NCBI RefSeq assembly: GCF_947253225.1 | Contig: NZ_CAMXYR010000005.1 | Coordinates: 1 to 53,085, forward strand | DNA from: an uncultured Anaerococcus sp. | GTDB taxonomy: Bacteria > Bacillota > Clostridia > Tissierellales > Peptoniphilaceae | Reading direction: 5' to 3' | Length of the DNA stretch: 53,085 nucleotides | In this document: in pieces, positions 6,870-14,919 of the stretch | Numbering within the stretch: the stretch's first letter is position 1 | How the letters are laid out: every line of letters begins with the position of its first letter | Notes under the pieces: model-generated | Databases searched by the model: none | What the model was told of the DNA's origin: nothing | What the model saw: the letters and a program-made list of their open reading frames with translations, nothing else | Translations under genes and position numbers: made by a program

Positions 6870-8723
6870 CTAAATTAATTTCCAAATATTTTTTGTATAG
6901 GCTACAGGGTCATCTATTTCTAGTCCTTCCATAAGCCTTGCTTGGTCGAGCAACAGTCCTACAATCATCTTTGCCTTAGCCTCATCACTTCCCACATTTT
7001 CCTTTAGGATTGTGTAAGCCTTGGTATTTTTGCTAATTTCAAGAACCTTATCTGCCTTAATCCCCATAGCTTGTGGTTGATTTTTCAATGTTTTTTCCAT
7101 CTCAATAGATACTTCTCCCCTTTGTTTGATGAGGGAAGGTAGGTCTTTTAGCTTGTCAGTAAACCTTACATCTACCACATCATCAGGGGTATTTTCCTTA
7201 ACAAAGTCAATTAGCTTGCTTGTAGACTCGTCCTTTTCTTCGCCCTCCTTGTCCTCTTCTTGGTTGATAGATTTGAAAGGCAAATTCTTGTAGTCCTTGA
7301 GCATTTTGATAAGGAACTCGTCAAGTTTTTCATCAAGGAGAAGGACATCTGTATTTTCATCAACTAGACCAAGGGCTGGTGAATTTTTGATTTTATCAAG
7401 GCTATCTCCAACTGCATATAGAATATTTTCATCAGTTGACTTCATAGCTTCTTTGTACTCGGAAAGACTAACCAACTTATCTTCCTTCCTAGAATGGAAA
7501 AGCAAAAGATCTTGGAGGTCATCTTTGTTTGCTCCAAAGGATTCATAAATTGCAAGCTTCAAGCTATTGCCAAACTCCTTAAAGAAAGACTCGTATTTTT
7601 CTCTATCATTTTTCATCAAATCTGATAAGGCTTGCCTAATCTTCTTATTGATTTGCTTGGCTATAACTCTCACTTGCCTATCTTGTTGGAGGGTCTCTCT
7701 CGAAATATTTAGACTGATATCATCGCTATCAACAACTCCCTTCACAAAAGAAAAGGCATCATCAATTAGGTCTTCTGACCTATCCATAATCTTTACACCA
7801 TGAGAGTAAAGTTCAAGACCCTTCTTGTAGTCCTTAGCATAGTAGTCAAAAGGAGCCTTCTTAGGAATATATAAAAGAGCCTTAAAACTTACCACTCCTT
7901 CAACTGCAAAGTGTATCCATGAAAGTGGCTCATCAAAGCCATAGTGACTTTCCCTATAAAAATTGATGTAGTCCTTATCTTTAAGGTCAGACTTGTTCTT
8001 TTTCCAAATTGGCTCCTTGGAATTTAGGATATCATAATCCTTATAGTCCTCGTATTTTGGCTCATCTTCTGTAGAATCAGCAGATTTTCTAGTCTTATTT
8101 ACAAGCATCTTGATAGGGTATCTGATGTAGTTGGAATATTTTTCTACTAGATTTCTTATAGTATATTGGTCAAGGAAATCATCATAATTGGTATCTTCTG
8201 TGTTTTCCTTGAGCAATAACTTAATTTCTGTACCATGGTCTTTTTTATCTGCCTCTTTTATTTCATAGGAGTCAGCATTTACAGACTCCCACAAATAAGA
8301 CTTATCTTGCCCAAATTTCTTAGTCAAAACCTCAATCTTATCTGCCACCATAAAGGCTGAATAAAAACCAACACCAAATTGACCTATAAGATCCTTCAAT
8401 TCAGCTTTATCTGAACTTTTTTTGAAAGCCTCTGTCCCGGACTTGGCTATAGTTCCAAGATTTTCAACAAGGTCGGTCTCATCCATACCGATACCTGTAT
8501 CCACAATAGTAAGGGATCTCTCTTCCTTATTTGGTATTATTTCTATATAATAATCTGCCTTATCGGTAGAATTATCTGATGAAAGATCCTTATAGTATAA
8601 TTTATCAAGGGCATCTGAAGCATTTGAAATCAATTCTCTTAGGAAAATCTCCTTGTTTGTATAAATAGAATTAATCATCAAATCCATAACTTTTTTGGCT
8701 TCAGCCTTAAATTCTTTTTTCAT
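6870..8723 (-). CDS. htpG: HtpG, Hsp90-family chaperone
   Basis: A 617-aa bacterial Hsp90. The N-terminal GHKL ATPase domain shows ELISNASDALDKLYY (catalytic Glu, magnesium-binding Asn), DTGIGMDETDL and GQFGVGFYSAFMVADK. Middle and dimerisation domains follow, with SLNISRETLQQ as a clear family mark. Length agrees with the E. coli protein (about 624 aa). It starts at ATG 8723 with GGAGG. A CIRCE operator lies between the promoter and the ribosome-binding site, so HrcA control is predicted, unlike B. subtilis where htpG is not in the HrcA class. The M18 peptidase follows by 8 nt. Confidence 0.97.
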   Translation of the reverse strand: MKKEFKAEAKKVMDLMINSIYTNKEIFLRELISNASDALDKLYYKDLSSDNSTDKADYYIEIIPNKEERSLTIVDTGIGMDETDLVENLGTIAKSGTEAFKKSSDKAELKDLIGQFGVGFYSAFMVADKIEVLTKKFGQDKSYLWESVNADSYEIKEADKKDHGTEIKLLLKENTEDTNYDDFLDQYTIRNLVEKYSNYIRYPIKMLVNKTRKSADSTEDEPKYEDYKDYDILNSKEPIWKKNKSDLKDKDYINFYRESHYGFDEPLSWIHFAVEGVVSFKALLYIPKKAPFDYYAKDYKKGLELYSHGVKIMDRSEDLIDDAFSFVKGVVDSDDISLNISRETLQQDRQVRVIAKQINKKIRQALSDLMKNDREKYESFFKEFGNSLKLAIYESFGANKDDLQDLLLFHSRKEDKLVSLSEYKEAMKSTDENILYAVGDSLDKIKNSPALGLVDENTDVLLLDEKLDEFLIKMLKDYKNLPFKSINQEEDKEGEEKDESTSKLIDFVKENTPDDVVDVRFTDKLKDLPSLIKQRGEVSIEMEKTLKNQPQAMGIKADKVLEISKNTKAYTILKENVGSDEAKAKMIVGLLLDQARLMEGLEIDDPVAYTKNIWKLI

Positions 8724-8732
8724 ATTTCCTCC

Positions 8733-8759
8733 TTAGCACTCTTAGTCTTTAACTGCTAA
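8733..8759 (-). promoter_or_regulatory. CIRCE operator (HrcA site) of htpG
   Basis: Plus strand TTAGCACTC (8733-8741), 9 nt, AACTGCTAA (8751-8759). The left arm is identical to the CIRCE consensus; the right arm matches GAGTGCTAA at 7 of 9 positions. Spacing is exact. It lies just downstream of the -10 box and next to the GGAGG of htpG, as expected for HrcA repression. Confidence 0.88.
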
Positions 8760-8760
8760 T

Positions 8761-8788
8761 ACTATACTGAATATAAATTCTTTTTCAA
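8761..8788 (-). promoter_or_regulatory. Promoter of htpG
   Basis: Minus strand TTGAAA (8783-8788), a 16-nt spacer and TATAGT (8761-8766). The CIRCE element begins 1-2 nt after the -10 box and so covers the transcription start. Confidence 0.65.
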
Positions 8789-8846
8789 TCTTAATCTAGT
8801 CCAAAGAAAAACTAAGAAACTTACAAAACCTAAGTTAGGAAGAGCC

Positions 8847-9185
8847 CTAGTCTTTTAGAAGTTTTCCTTGTTCAAAAATCCTATGTTGAATCCTCTTTCT
8901 TTCATCAATTAAGATTTCTCTTTGTTTTTGTTTGTTTTTCTTGATATTTATTGTGAAAATTCCAAGGGAAACGAAGAAAGTCGCCAAAAATATACCGATT
9001 TTTTGACCATTGCTAAGACTGGTTTTCCAAACCAAGCCACCTATGCCTAAAGATATAACAAGTGGAATTAGAAAAACCTCCCAAAAGGGTAAAGCCTTGC
9101 CCACTTCTTCGATTTCTTTATTTATAGTAAATAATCTTTTCCTATCTTCACTTATGTTTTTCAAAATATTTTCTTTCTTATCCAT
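8847..9185 (-). CDS. Small two-helix membrane protein of unknown function
   Basis: A 112-aa protein. Two hydrophobic segments (around FWEVFLIPLVISLGIGGLVW and IGIFLATFFVSLGIFTI) form a hairpin between a charged N-terminal helix (KENILKNISEDRKRLF) and a strongly basic C-terminal tail (KKNKQKQREILIDERKRIQ). I start at ATG 9185 because GGAGG lies 4 nt upstream; a longer frame upward contains no better site. It is divergent from the DUF1858 gene and lies upstream of htpG. I do not recognise a family. Confidence 0.65.
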   Translation of the reverse strand: MDKKENILKNISEDRKRLFTINKEIEEVGKALPFWEVFLIPLVISLGIGGLVWKTSLSNGQKIGIFLATFFVSLGIFTINIKKNKQKQREILIDERKRIQHRIFEQGKLLKD

Positions 9186-9224
9186 ACAACCTCCACTACC
9201 TATATGATACCCTAGTGAAACACT

Positions 9225-9252
9225 TTGAATATGAAAATTTTTATAGTAAAAT
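9225..9252 (+). promoter_or_regulatory. Promoter of the DUF1858 gene
   Basis: TTGAAT (9225-9230), a 16-nt spacer and TAAAAT (9247-9252), 23 nt before the ATG at 9276, whose ribosome-binding site is AAGGAGGG. Confidence 0.55.
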
Positions 9253-9275
9253 AATACTAACAAGGAGGGCTGTAT

Positions 9276-9503
9276 ATGGCTTTAGAAGAAAACAAAACAA
9301 CAGACAAAACAGGTGATAAAAAAATTACTCGTGATATGATTATCGGAGAAATAATTCAAATAAAACCAGAAGCTATCAATACACTTTTGATGGCAGGAAT
9401 GGGTTGTATAGCATGTCCATCATCCCTATACGAGACTTTAGAAGAAGCTTGTATGGTTCATGGTATGGACTGCGAATACCTACTAAATGAATTAAATAAA
9501 TAA
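9276..9503 (+). CDS. DUF1858 domain protein
   Basis: A 75-aa protein with a 20-residue charged N-terminus followed by a DUF1858 domain: ITRDMIIGEIIQIKPEAINTL, then MAGMGCIACPSSLYETLEEAC and a C-terminal CEYLLNEL. The conserved CxxC (GCIACP) and two further cysteines suggest metal or redox chemistry. DUF1858 proteins are common in anaerobes and are often stand-alone or fused to hybrid-cluster or iron-sulfur proteins; no defined activity is known to me. It is monocistronic: its own promoter lies upstream and a strong terminator at 9504-9530. Confidence 0.85.
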   Translation: MALEENKTTDKTGDKKITRDMIIGEIIQIKPEAINTLLMAGMGCIACPSSLYETLEEACMVHGMDCEYLLNELNK

Positions 9504-9530
9504 ACTACTAGGAGCCTAGTAGTTTTTTTG
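9504..9530 (+). terminator. Terminator after the DUF1858 gene
   Basis: ACTACTAGG (9504-9512) and CCTAGTAGT (9515-9523) are perfect complements, followed by TTTTTTG. Confidence 0.9.
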
Positions 9531-9532
9531 TA

Positions 9533-9658
9533 CATAAAAGGACTGGTTATATGAACAAATCCCTCAGATCATTAGAGCCTAAACGGTCTATTGCTTCTTA
9601 GACAAACCTCTAATGATGGGAATTTTATTCATAGTAATGACCAGTCCTTTGTTTTATG
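9533..9658. repeat. 126-nt imperfect palindrome (MITE-like or structured RNA)
   Basis: Four successive paired blocks, from outside in: CATAAAA/TTTTATG, AGGACTGGT/ACCAGTCCT, TATGAA/TTCATA and ATCATTAGAG/CTCTAATGAT, capped by GTCTA/TAGAC around a short loop. The right end overlaps the stop codon of the minus-strand symporter gene. Too long and complex for an ordinary terminator, and its T-tracts are weak. It could be a miniature inverted-repeat element or a folded RNA between two converging genes. Confidence 0.6.
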
Positions 9659-10883
9659 CAATTTTTCCTTTTTTCCTTAGCCTTGATGTGTTGATGATTG
9701 CTGCTGTTGCATCTCCTGTGATATTTAGTGTAGTTCTTCCCATATCAAAAATCCTATCAATGCCAGCAACTAAGGCTATTCCCTCTACTGGGAGGTTGAC
9801 TGACTGAAGAACCATGGCAAGCATTATCATACCAGATCCTGGAACTCCCGCTGTTCCGATTGAAGCTAGAGTTGCAGTTAGCACTATTGTTAGCATTTGC
9901 CCCAAGTTTAGGTCTATCCCATAGCAAGATGCTATAAAAATAGCACAGACGCCTTGGTAGATGGCCGTTCCGTCCATATTTATAGTCGCTCCTAGAGGAA
10001 GGACAAAACTTGTTACATCCTTGTCTGCCCCCAAGTCCTCGCAACATTTAATATTGATTGGAAGAGTACCAACTGATGAGGCTGAGGAAAAGGCAAACAT
10101 AATAGCGGGTAGCATCCCCTTAAAAAATTCCTTTGGACTCATGCCTGCCATAGTCTTTACTGTGAATGAATAAACGATAAGTCCATGAAGTAAGTAGGCC
10201 AGATAGGCAACAAGTAGGACTGATGCAAGGGATCCAATAATTTTTGGTCCATTTTCTGCTATAACTGGTAAAAGCAAGCAGAAAACTCCTATTGGAGATA
10301 GGCCTAGGATAAGTTCCATAGCCTTCATAAAGATTTCATTAAGAAGATTTACCGCATCAATCGCTTTTTCTTGTCTAAGCTTATCTATTACTAGGATTGA
10401 AAGTCCAATTATGATTGCTCCAACAATTATCTGGAGCATATTTGCCTCATACATTGGGGCTAGGAAGTTCTTAGGAAAAATATTGACCAAAGTATCGACA
10501 AAGGATACCTTGTTTTGAACTTCATACTCCAAGTTGCTCGTTCCTATCAAAGGAAAGATTCTCTTAAATATATTCCCAAAACCTAGGCCTATAACTAGGG
10601 CAAAGGCTGTCGTAAAAAAATAGTAAAGAATGGTAAAAATTCCAACTTCTCCTACCTTTCTAACATCTCTCATTGAAATAATCCCACCGATTATTGAGAA
10701 AAATACTATTGGAGTTACTATAAACTTGATTAGATTTAAGAAAATATCTCCAATTGGTTTGATGTAGGCGTTTAGCATTTGTGCCTTACTTTGTAGCAAA
10801 AGACCGAGCACTATCGCAGAAATAAGGGCGATAAAGATATTGCGAGTCAGGCTCGACTTCTTAGGTTTTTTATTCTTTTCCAT
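9654..10883 (-). CDS. Dicarboxylate/amino acid:cation symporter (DAACS family)
   Basis: A 409-aa membrane protein of the glutamate/aspartate/dicarboxylate:Na+(H+) symporter family (GltP, DctA, SstT relatives). Family marks: FAFSSASSVGTLPINIKC (serine-rich re-entrant loop), LPLGATINMDGTAIYQG and the second re-entrant loop ASIGTAGVPGSGMIMLAMVL. The last basic residues RLRKKGKIA end inside the palindrome at 9533-9658. GGAG precedes ATG 10883. Substrate cannot be assigned from sequence alone: glutamate/aspartate, C4-dicarboxylates and serine/threonine are all possible. It is probably monocistronic, since a terminator at 10969-11003 closes the preceding minus-strand gene. Confidence 0.88.
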   Translation of the reverse strand: MEKNKKPKKSSLTRNIFIALISAIVLGLLLQSKAQMLNAYIKPIGDIFLNLIKFIVTPIVFFSIIGGIISMRDVRKVGEVGIFTILYYFFTTAFALVIGLGFGNIFKRIFPLIGTSNLEYEVQNKVSFVDTLVNIFPKNFLAPMYEANMLQIIVGAIIIGLSILVIDKLRQEKAIDAVNLLNEIFMKAMELILGLSPIGVFCLLLPVIAENGPKIIGSLASVLLVAYLAYLLHGLIVYSFTVKTMAGMSPKEFFKGMLPAIMFAFSSASSVGTLPINIKCCEDLGADKDVTSFVLPLGATINMDGTAIYQGVCAIFIASCYGIDLNLGQMLTIVLTATLASIGTAGVPGSGMIMLAMVLQSVNLPVEGIALVAGIDRIFDMGRTTLNITGDATAAIINTSRLRKKGKIA

Positions 10884-10968
10884 ATATTCTCCTTTTTCAC
10901 TGCTATATACTATATCACAAAAGCAAAATTTTTTCCAAGTTTTTCCTAGAAAAATAGCCTTTGCCCAG

Positions 10969-11003
10969 AAAAAGACCAGCTACCTCGAGGACAGCTGGTC
11001 TTT
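10969..11003 (-). terminator. Terminator after the coiled-coil surface protein
   Basis: AAAGACCAGCT (10971-10981) and AGCTGGTCTTT (10993-11003) form a perfect 11-bp stem with a T5 tract on the minus strand. Confidence 0.92.
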
Positions 11004-11027
11004 GTAACTTTGGCAAAAGCTTTCTTA

Positions 11028-14000
11028 CTAATCTTCTTTTTTCTTTCTATTTTTAACTAGACCCATTAGGGCTAGAAGGCTTAGACCAAGACTTGGAGCC
11101 TCAGAGCCTATACCTGTTTTAGGATTTTTCTTAGTATCCTTGCCTGCAATAATATTTGCTACCGCCAATTTTTCGCTTGTGGCTTTCTTTGAAGGGTTTG
11201 CCTTGCCACTAGGTTTTTGTTGGGTCTTCGCTGGCTTATTTTTTTCTTTTTGAGCATTTACTTGTGGAATTACAATCTTTTCCCATACAGCCTTGAAATT
11301 CATATCTCCAAGAACCTTATAGACAGATTCTGCCATGAGTTTTTCTCCATTAGCCAACCAATAGCTAAAGGCATAGCCTTCTCTTCTTGGCCTTTGGAGG
11401 GTGATTTCACTGTTAATAAGTTTTTCCATTGTTAGCTTATCACTTGAACCTTCAAGACTTCCACCGTCAAGGTCAAAAACAAGTTTTTTGGCAAACTTGT
11501 TAAGTTCTAACTCAGCTAATTTGAAGGTAGCTAATTTGTTCTTATAATCTTCTTCAAGTTTTGATTTTTTCTCAACTAGGTCAGCCTTTTGACTTTGGAG
11601 AAGGGCGATTTTATTAGAAAGTTCCTTTTGCTTCTCGGAAGTTTCTTTTTGCCTATCGACTACACTTAACATATCAGCTTCCAAGTCTTGAATTTCTTTA
11701 CCTAGCTTAGCTATTTTTTCTTCCTTAGCCTTTATATCCTCGCTAGTATCCTTCAAGTCGTCTACAGCCTTTTGAGCCTTAGCTGTGGCTGTTTTTTTGT
11801 TAGTTAGGTCAAGGGCAAGAGCGTCCTTTTTATCTGCAAGTGCCTTTACATCTTCTTCAAGTTTTGCTTGGTCAGCCTTCTTTGTTGCAAGAGTTTTTTC
11901 ATTTTCTTCAAGCTCAGTCTTAGCTTCCTCTAAAGATTTTTCATCCTTGGAGATTTTTTCTTCAAGCTCTGAAATTTCCTTATCAAGCCCACTTCTCTTG
12001 CTATCAAGACCTGCCAAATAGGCTTCCTTGCTTTTCTTCTCGCTTTCAAGTTCTTTCTTCTCATCAAGTAAGGTATCTAGTTTTTCCTTATTAGCAGTTA
12101 GGTCTTGGTTTCTTTCTGCTAATTCTTTCTTAAGGGCATCCTTCTTACTTTCATAGTCCTTGTTCGCATCCTTAAGCTCTTGGATTTTAGCATCGATAGC
12201 CTTGATTTCATTATTAATTTGACCTACTTCGGTATCATAGCTAGCCTTGGTATCTTGAATTTGTTTCTTAAGTTCAGCAATTTTTGACTGAAGGTCCTTA
12301 ATCCTTTGGCTATCTTCACTACTCATACCTGGTTTTGCTTCCATTTTTCTCTTTAGGTCGTTATAGTAGGTATCAAATCTCTTTAGATATTCATCTACAG
12401 AATAGATTTTTGATGATGATCCACCTGCTGCTCTAAAGCTTACATCAGTATCCTTCCTATAGTTAAGAACCATAGATTGAACTGTTGGTTTGCCTTGGGT
12501 GTAATGTGGAGCTAGTGATTGAGTATATGATGAGTGCCTATAAGCATAACCAGCTACTGTCGAATCTCTTTTAGAGTAATCCACTGGCCACATCAAGTGA
12601 TCGACAATATTAGTATAGTGGCCTACCATTGGGTGTTTAGCCATACGCTGAGCTGATTTCTTCGCTTGGTCGTCATTACCTAACTTTTCAGCATAGTATT
12701 TTGCAAGACCTGCTCTTTGCTCGTCAGTTAACTTCGCTCTGTCCATCTCTGTTCTGGACTTATAGCCAAGACTTCTCAAGTAGTCAAAAACATATTCTTC
12801 GCTATACCAGGACTTCAATGCAGTATCTGCATCTTCGGTAAAGCCCCAATATAGGTTTTCGAATGGTGGGTTGTATTGGGTAGCGTGATTTTTTTTATCT
12901 TGGGAATAGTTGGCATTTCCTTGGGCTACTGCCATTTCAAAGTCAGAAATCCCTACAATAGAGAGCAGTCTTTTATCAATTCCCCCTCGTTTTTGTCTAA
13001 TCTCATTGAGTTTTCTAATATACTCAATAGATTGTCTCATCCTATCTAAGTCTCTGGAGTCATTTTCTCTGAGATTTTCTCCATTGGCTTCTAGGTACTT
13101 GGCTGAATTTTTTCCTGAATAAGCGTCAGCCTGAACTTGTTTGGTAAAAACATCCAAGGCATCTTGAGAGCCCATAGCCTCATAAAAGCCCATAGCTCCC
13201 CTAGCCCACTGAGCCTTAGCCTTGTCAATATCTTCTTGGCTTAGGGATTCCTTTGTTTTTTTCTTGAGATTTTCAAGTTCTTCTTCATAGGCCATAAGGT
13301 CTTTTTGAAGCTTGTCTTGCTCATCTTCTTTGGCTTTAAGTTGGTTTTCCTTAGCCTTTTTGTCATTTGCAAGTTTATTAGCCTGGTAAGTATAGGCTTT
13401 GTTTTCCTTCTCTAGTTGGTCGATGGCTTGTTCTTTGGCCTTCTTATCCTCAGTTAGGGTAGTTTTCTCAGCTTCAGCTTTTTTTACTTCTTCTTCATTT
13501 TCGGATAATTTTTTTGTTGCTTGGTCTATTTCAGCCTTAGCCTTCTTGTAAGCTTCACTTTCACCACCAAGCTTGCTAAGGTCTTGCTTTTTATCTTCCA
13601 AAGATTTTTTGTCTTTTGGAAGGTCTTTTTCTAGTTTTTCAGTCTCTTGCTTATTTTTATCAAGACTAGCTTTTAGATCATCTGCCTCTTTTTTAACCTT
13701 ATCCAAGTCTTTTTCTTTGGCTTCTAGGCTAGCATTTGCTTCATCAAAGGCTTTTTGGCTTTGACTTTCTTCTTCTTTTGCCTTTTCCAAGGCTCCTGTC
13801 TTTTCTTCTTCTTGGGCTTTTAGGTTGGCATTAGCTTCCTTAGCCTCAGCCAAATCAGATTCAAGAGTCTTTTTCTCCTCTTGTTTTTCATTTAGGTCTT
13901 TTTGAACTTGTTGTTCTTTATCCTTTAGGCTTTCTGCTTGCTTAGCAGTTTCTTCTTCCTTTGTTTTTTCTTCGGCAATTTCATCATCCTTAGCCTTTAT

Positions 14001-14228
14001 TTCTTTATCGGTTGTGGCAAGGGATTTTTCTGCCTCTTTTTTAGCTTTTTCAGCCTTATCAAAATCTTCCTTTGCTTTATCGTAAGTTTTAGCACTTGAT
14101 TGATTTTCATCGGCTTTGGCTAAAGTTAAATCACTTGTCTCTGCATAAACAGGCTTTAAGCCCATAGATAAGAGACTTGTAGAAAGTGCCATAGCTACTG
14201 CCATTTTGGCAAAATTTTTATTCTTCAT
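11028..14228 (-). CDS. Cell-wall-anchored coiled-coil protein with SEC10/PgrA-like CAP domain
   Basis: A 1066-aa secreted protein. Order: signal peptide (about 1-29, MALSTSLLSMG...VYA); long Lys/Glu coiled coil to about residue 345; a globular domain (about 345-640) with GAMGFYEAMGS, FENLYWGF, SWYSEE and GHYTNIVD, which resembles the CAP/SCP-type module of streptococcal SEC10/PgrA surface-exclusion proteins; a second coiled coil to about 950; an InlB/Listeria-Bacteroides-type beta repeat (LVFDLDGGSLEG...FKAVWEK); a Lys/Pro spacer; and the sorting signal NPKTG (1035-1039), a hydrophobic stretch and KNRKKKED. Sortase anchoring is therefore expected, with NPKTG rather than LPXTG. It has its own promoter (14271-14299) and terminator. 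Likely role: adhesion or cell-cell contact; the exclusion function is only by analogy. Confidence 0.85.
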   Translation of the reverse strand: MKNKNFAKMAVAMALSTSLLSMGLKPVYAETSDLTLAKADENQSSAKTYDKAKEDFDKAEKAKKEAEKSLATTDKEIKAKDDEIAEEKTKEEETAKQAESLKDKEQQVQKDLNEKQEEKKTLESDLAEAKEANANLKAQEEEKTGALEKAKEEESQSQKAFDEANASLEAKEKDLDKVKKEADDLKASLDKNKQETEKLEKDLPKDKKSLEDKKQDLSKLGGESEAYKKAKAEIDQATKKLSENEEEVKKAEAEKTTLTEDKKAKEQAIDQLEKENKAYTYQANKLANDKKAKENQLKAKEDEQDKLQKDLMAYEEELENLKKKTKESLSQEDIDKAKAQWARGAMGFYEAMGSQDALDVFTKQVQADAYSGKNSAKYLEANGENLRENDSRDLDRMRQSIEYIRKLNEIRQKRGGIDKRLLSIVGISDFEMAVAQGNANYSQDKKNHATQYNPPFENLYWGFTEDADTALKSWYSEEYVFDYLRSLGYKSRTEMDRAKLTDEQRAGLAKYYAEKLGNDDQAKKSAQRMAKHPMVGHYTNIVDHLMWPVDYSKRDSTVAGYAYRHSSYTQSLAPHYTQGKPTVQSMVLNYRKDTDVSFRAAGGSSSKIYSVDEYLKRFDTYYNDLKRKMEAKPGMSSEDSQRIKDLQSKIAELKKQIQDTKASYDTEVGQINNEIKAIDAKIQELKDANKDYESKKDALKKELAERNQDLTANKEKLDTLLDEKKELESEKKSKEAYLAGLDSKRSGLDKEISELEEKISKDEKSLEEAKTELEENEKTLATKKADQAKLEEDVKALADKKDALALDLTNKKTATAKAQKAVDDLKDTSEDIKAKEEKIAKLGKEIQDLEADMLSVVDRQKETSEKQKELSNKIALLQSQKADLVEKKSKLEEDYKNKLATFKLAELELNKFAKKLVFDLDGGSLEGSSDKLTMEKLINSEITLQRPRREGYAFSYWLANGEKLMAESVYKVLGDMNFKAVWEKIVIPQVNAQKEKNKPAKTQQKPSGKANPSKKATSEKLAVANIIAGKDTKKNPKTGIGSEAPSLGLSLLALMGLVKNRKKKED

Positions 14229-14270
14229 AATATCCTCTCAATCAGTTTTTTAATTTACTTAGTTACATTA

Positions 14271-14299
14271 ATTATACAATAAATTCACAATTCTTACAA
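14271..14299 (-). promoter_or_regulatory. Promoter of the coiled-coil surface protein
   Basis: Minus strand TTGTAA (14294-14299), a 17-nt spacer and a perfect TATAAT (14271-14276), about 40 nt before the ATG with its GAGAGG site. Confidence 0.65.
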
Positions 14300-14328
14300 G
14301 TTTCTTCTGACCTTCTCATGTGGTTGTG

Positions 14329-14844
14329 CTAAATTTCCACAATCCTATCGTCTTTTCCTAGGTCGAAGATGAGCCTTACAAAATTTTTCTTGTATTTTAC
14401 GAATTTCCCCTCATCAATCAACTTCATTACCAAATCCTCACTAGCCCATCTGGCATCTTGAACTTCACTTGTTTGCAGGGTCAAATCGCTTAGGGAGAAG
14501 TCCCTATGGACTAGGTAAAAATCATCAAAGCCATGTTTGAAATTAGCTGTAAATATAGGTCTTATATCAAAAAAATCTATATCCAAACCAAGTTCTTCCA
14601 TAACCTCCCTTCTTATTGCCTCTTTGGAGCTTTCTCCTTTATCGCTCGCTCCTCCACAAGATAAGTCCCAGAGGTTGGCCATAGTCTTTGTAGCCTGCCT
14701 TTGTTGGATGAGAAGTTGGCCCTTAGCGTTAAAAATAGCTGCATGGACGATTAGCCTGTAGGTATTTTCTGGCATCTTCTCCCCTCTTATGTAAGTTTTT
14801 CCTGTCCTTATCCTGTTTTCATCATATAAATCTAATATTTCCAT
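14329..14844 (-). CDS. Nudix hydrolase
   Basis: A 171-aa Nudix-fold protein. The Nudix box GX5EX7REVXEELGX is complete (GASDKGE...REVMEELGL, about residues 84-106), so a metal-dependent diphosphate hydrolase is predicted. The N-terminus (MEILDLYDENRIRTGKTYIRG) and the layout AAIFNAKGQLLIQQRQATK resemble the YfcD/isopentenyl-diphosphate isomerase-like subgroup, whose true substrates are poorly known. It starts at ATG 14844 and lies downstream of the pyrophosphatase gene, behind a terminator. A role in clearing a nucleoside or isoprenoid diphosphate is plausible but not shown. Confidence 0.85.
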   Translation of the reverse strand: MEILDLYDENRIRTGKTYIRGEKMPENTYRLIVHAAIFNAKGQLLIQQRQATKTMANLWDLSCGGASDKGESSKEAIRREVMEELGLDIDFFDIRPIFTANFKHGFDDFYLVHRDFSLSDLTLQTSEVQDARWASEDLVMKLIDEGKFVKYKKNFVRLIFDLGKDDRIVEI

Positions 14845-14858
14845 AAACTACCTTCCTA

Positions 14859-14913
14859 TAAAAAATCCTAGAATATTTCCAAGTTTTCACTAAAAACTAG
14901 GTTATTCTAGGAT
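14859..14913 (-). terminator. Terminator after the CBS-pyrophosphatase gene
   Basis: ATCCTAGAATA (14865-14875) and TATTCTAGGAT (14903-14913) form an 11-bp stem enclosing a smaller AAGTTTT/AAAACTA stem, with a T-tract at 14859-14864 on the minus strand. Confidence 0.85.
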
Positions 14914-14919
14914 TATTGC

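Noticed and set aside
9613..9807. Plus-strand 64-codon ORF overlapping the palindrome and symporter
   Set aside because: It is antisense to the conserved symporter C-terminus and its start lies in the palindrome arm without a ribosome-binding site.
11784..12021. Plus-strand ORFs inside the coiled-coil surface gene
   Set aside because: They are serine/phenylalanine-rich shadows of Lys/Glu codons on the other strand and have no ribosome-binding sites.
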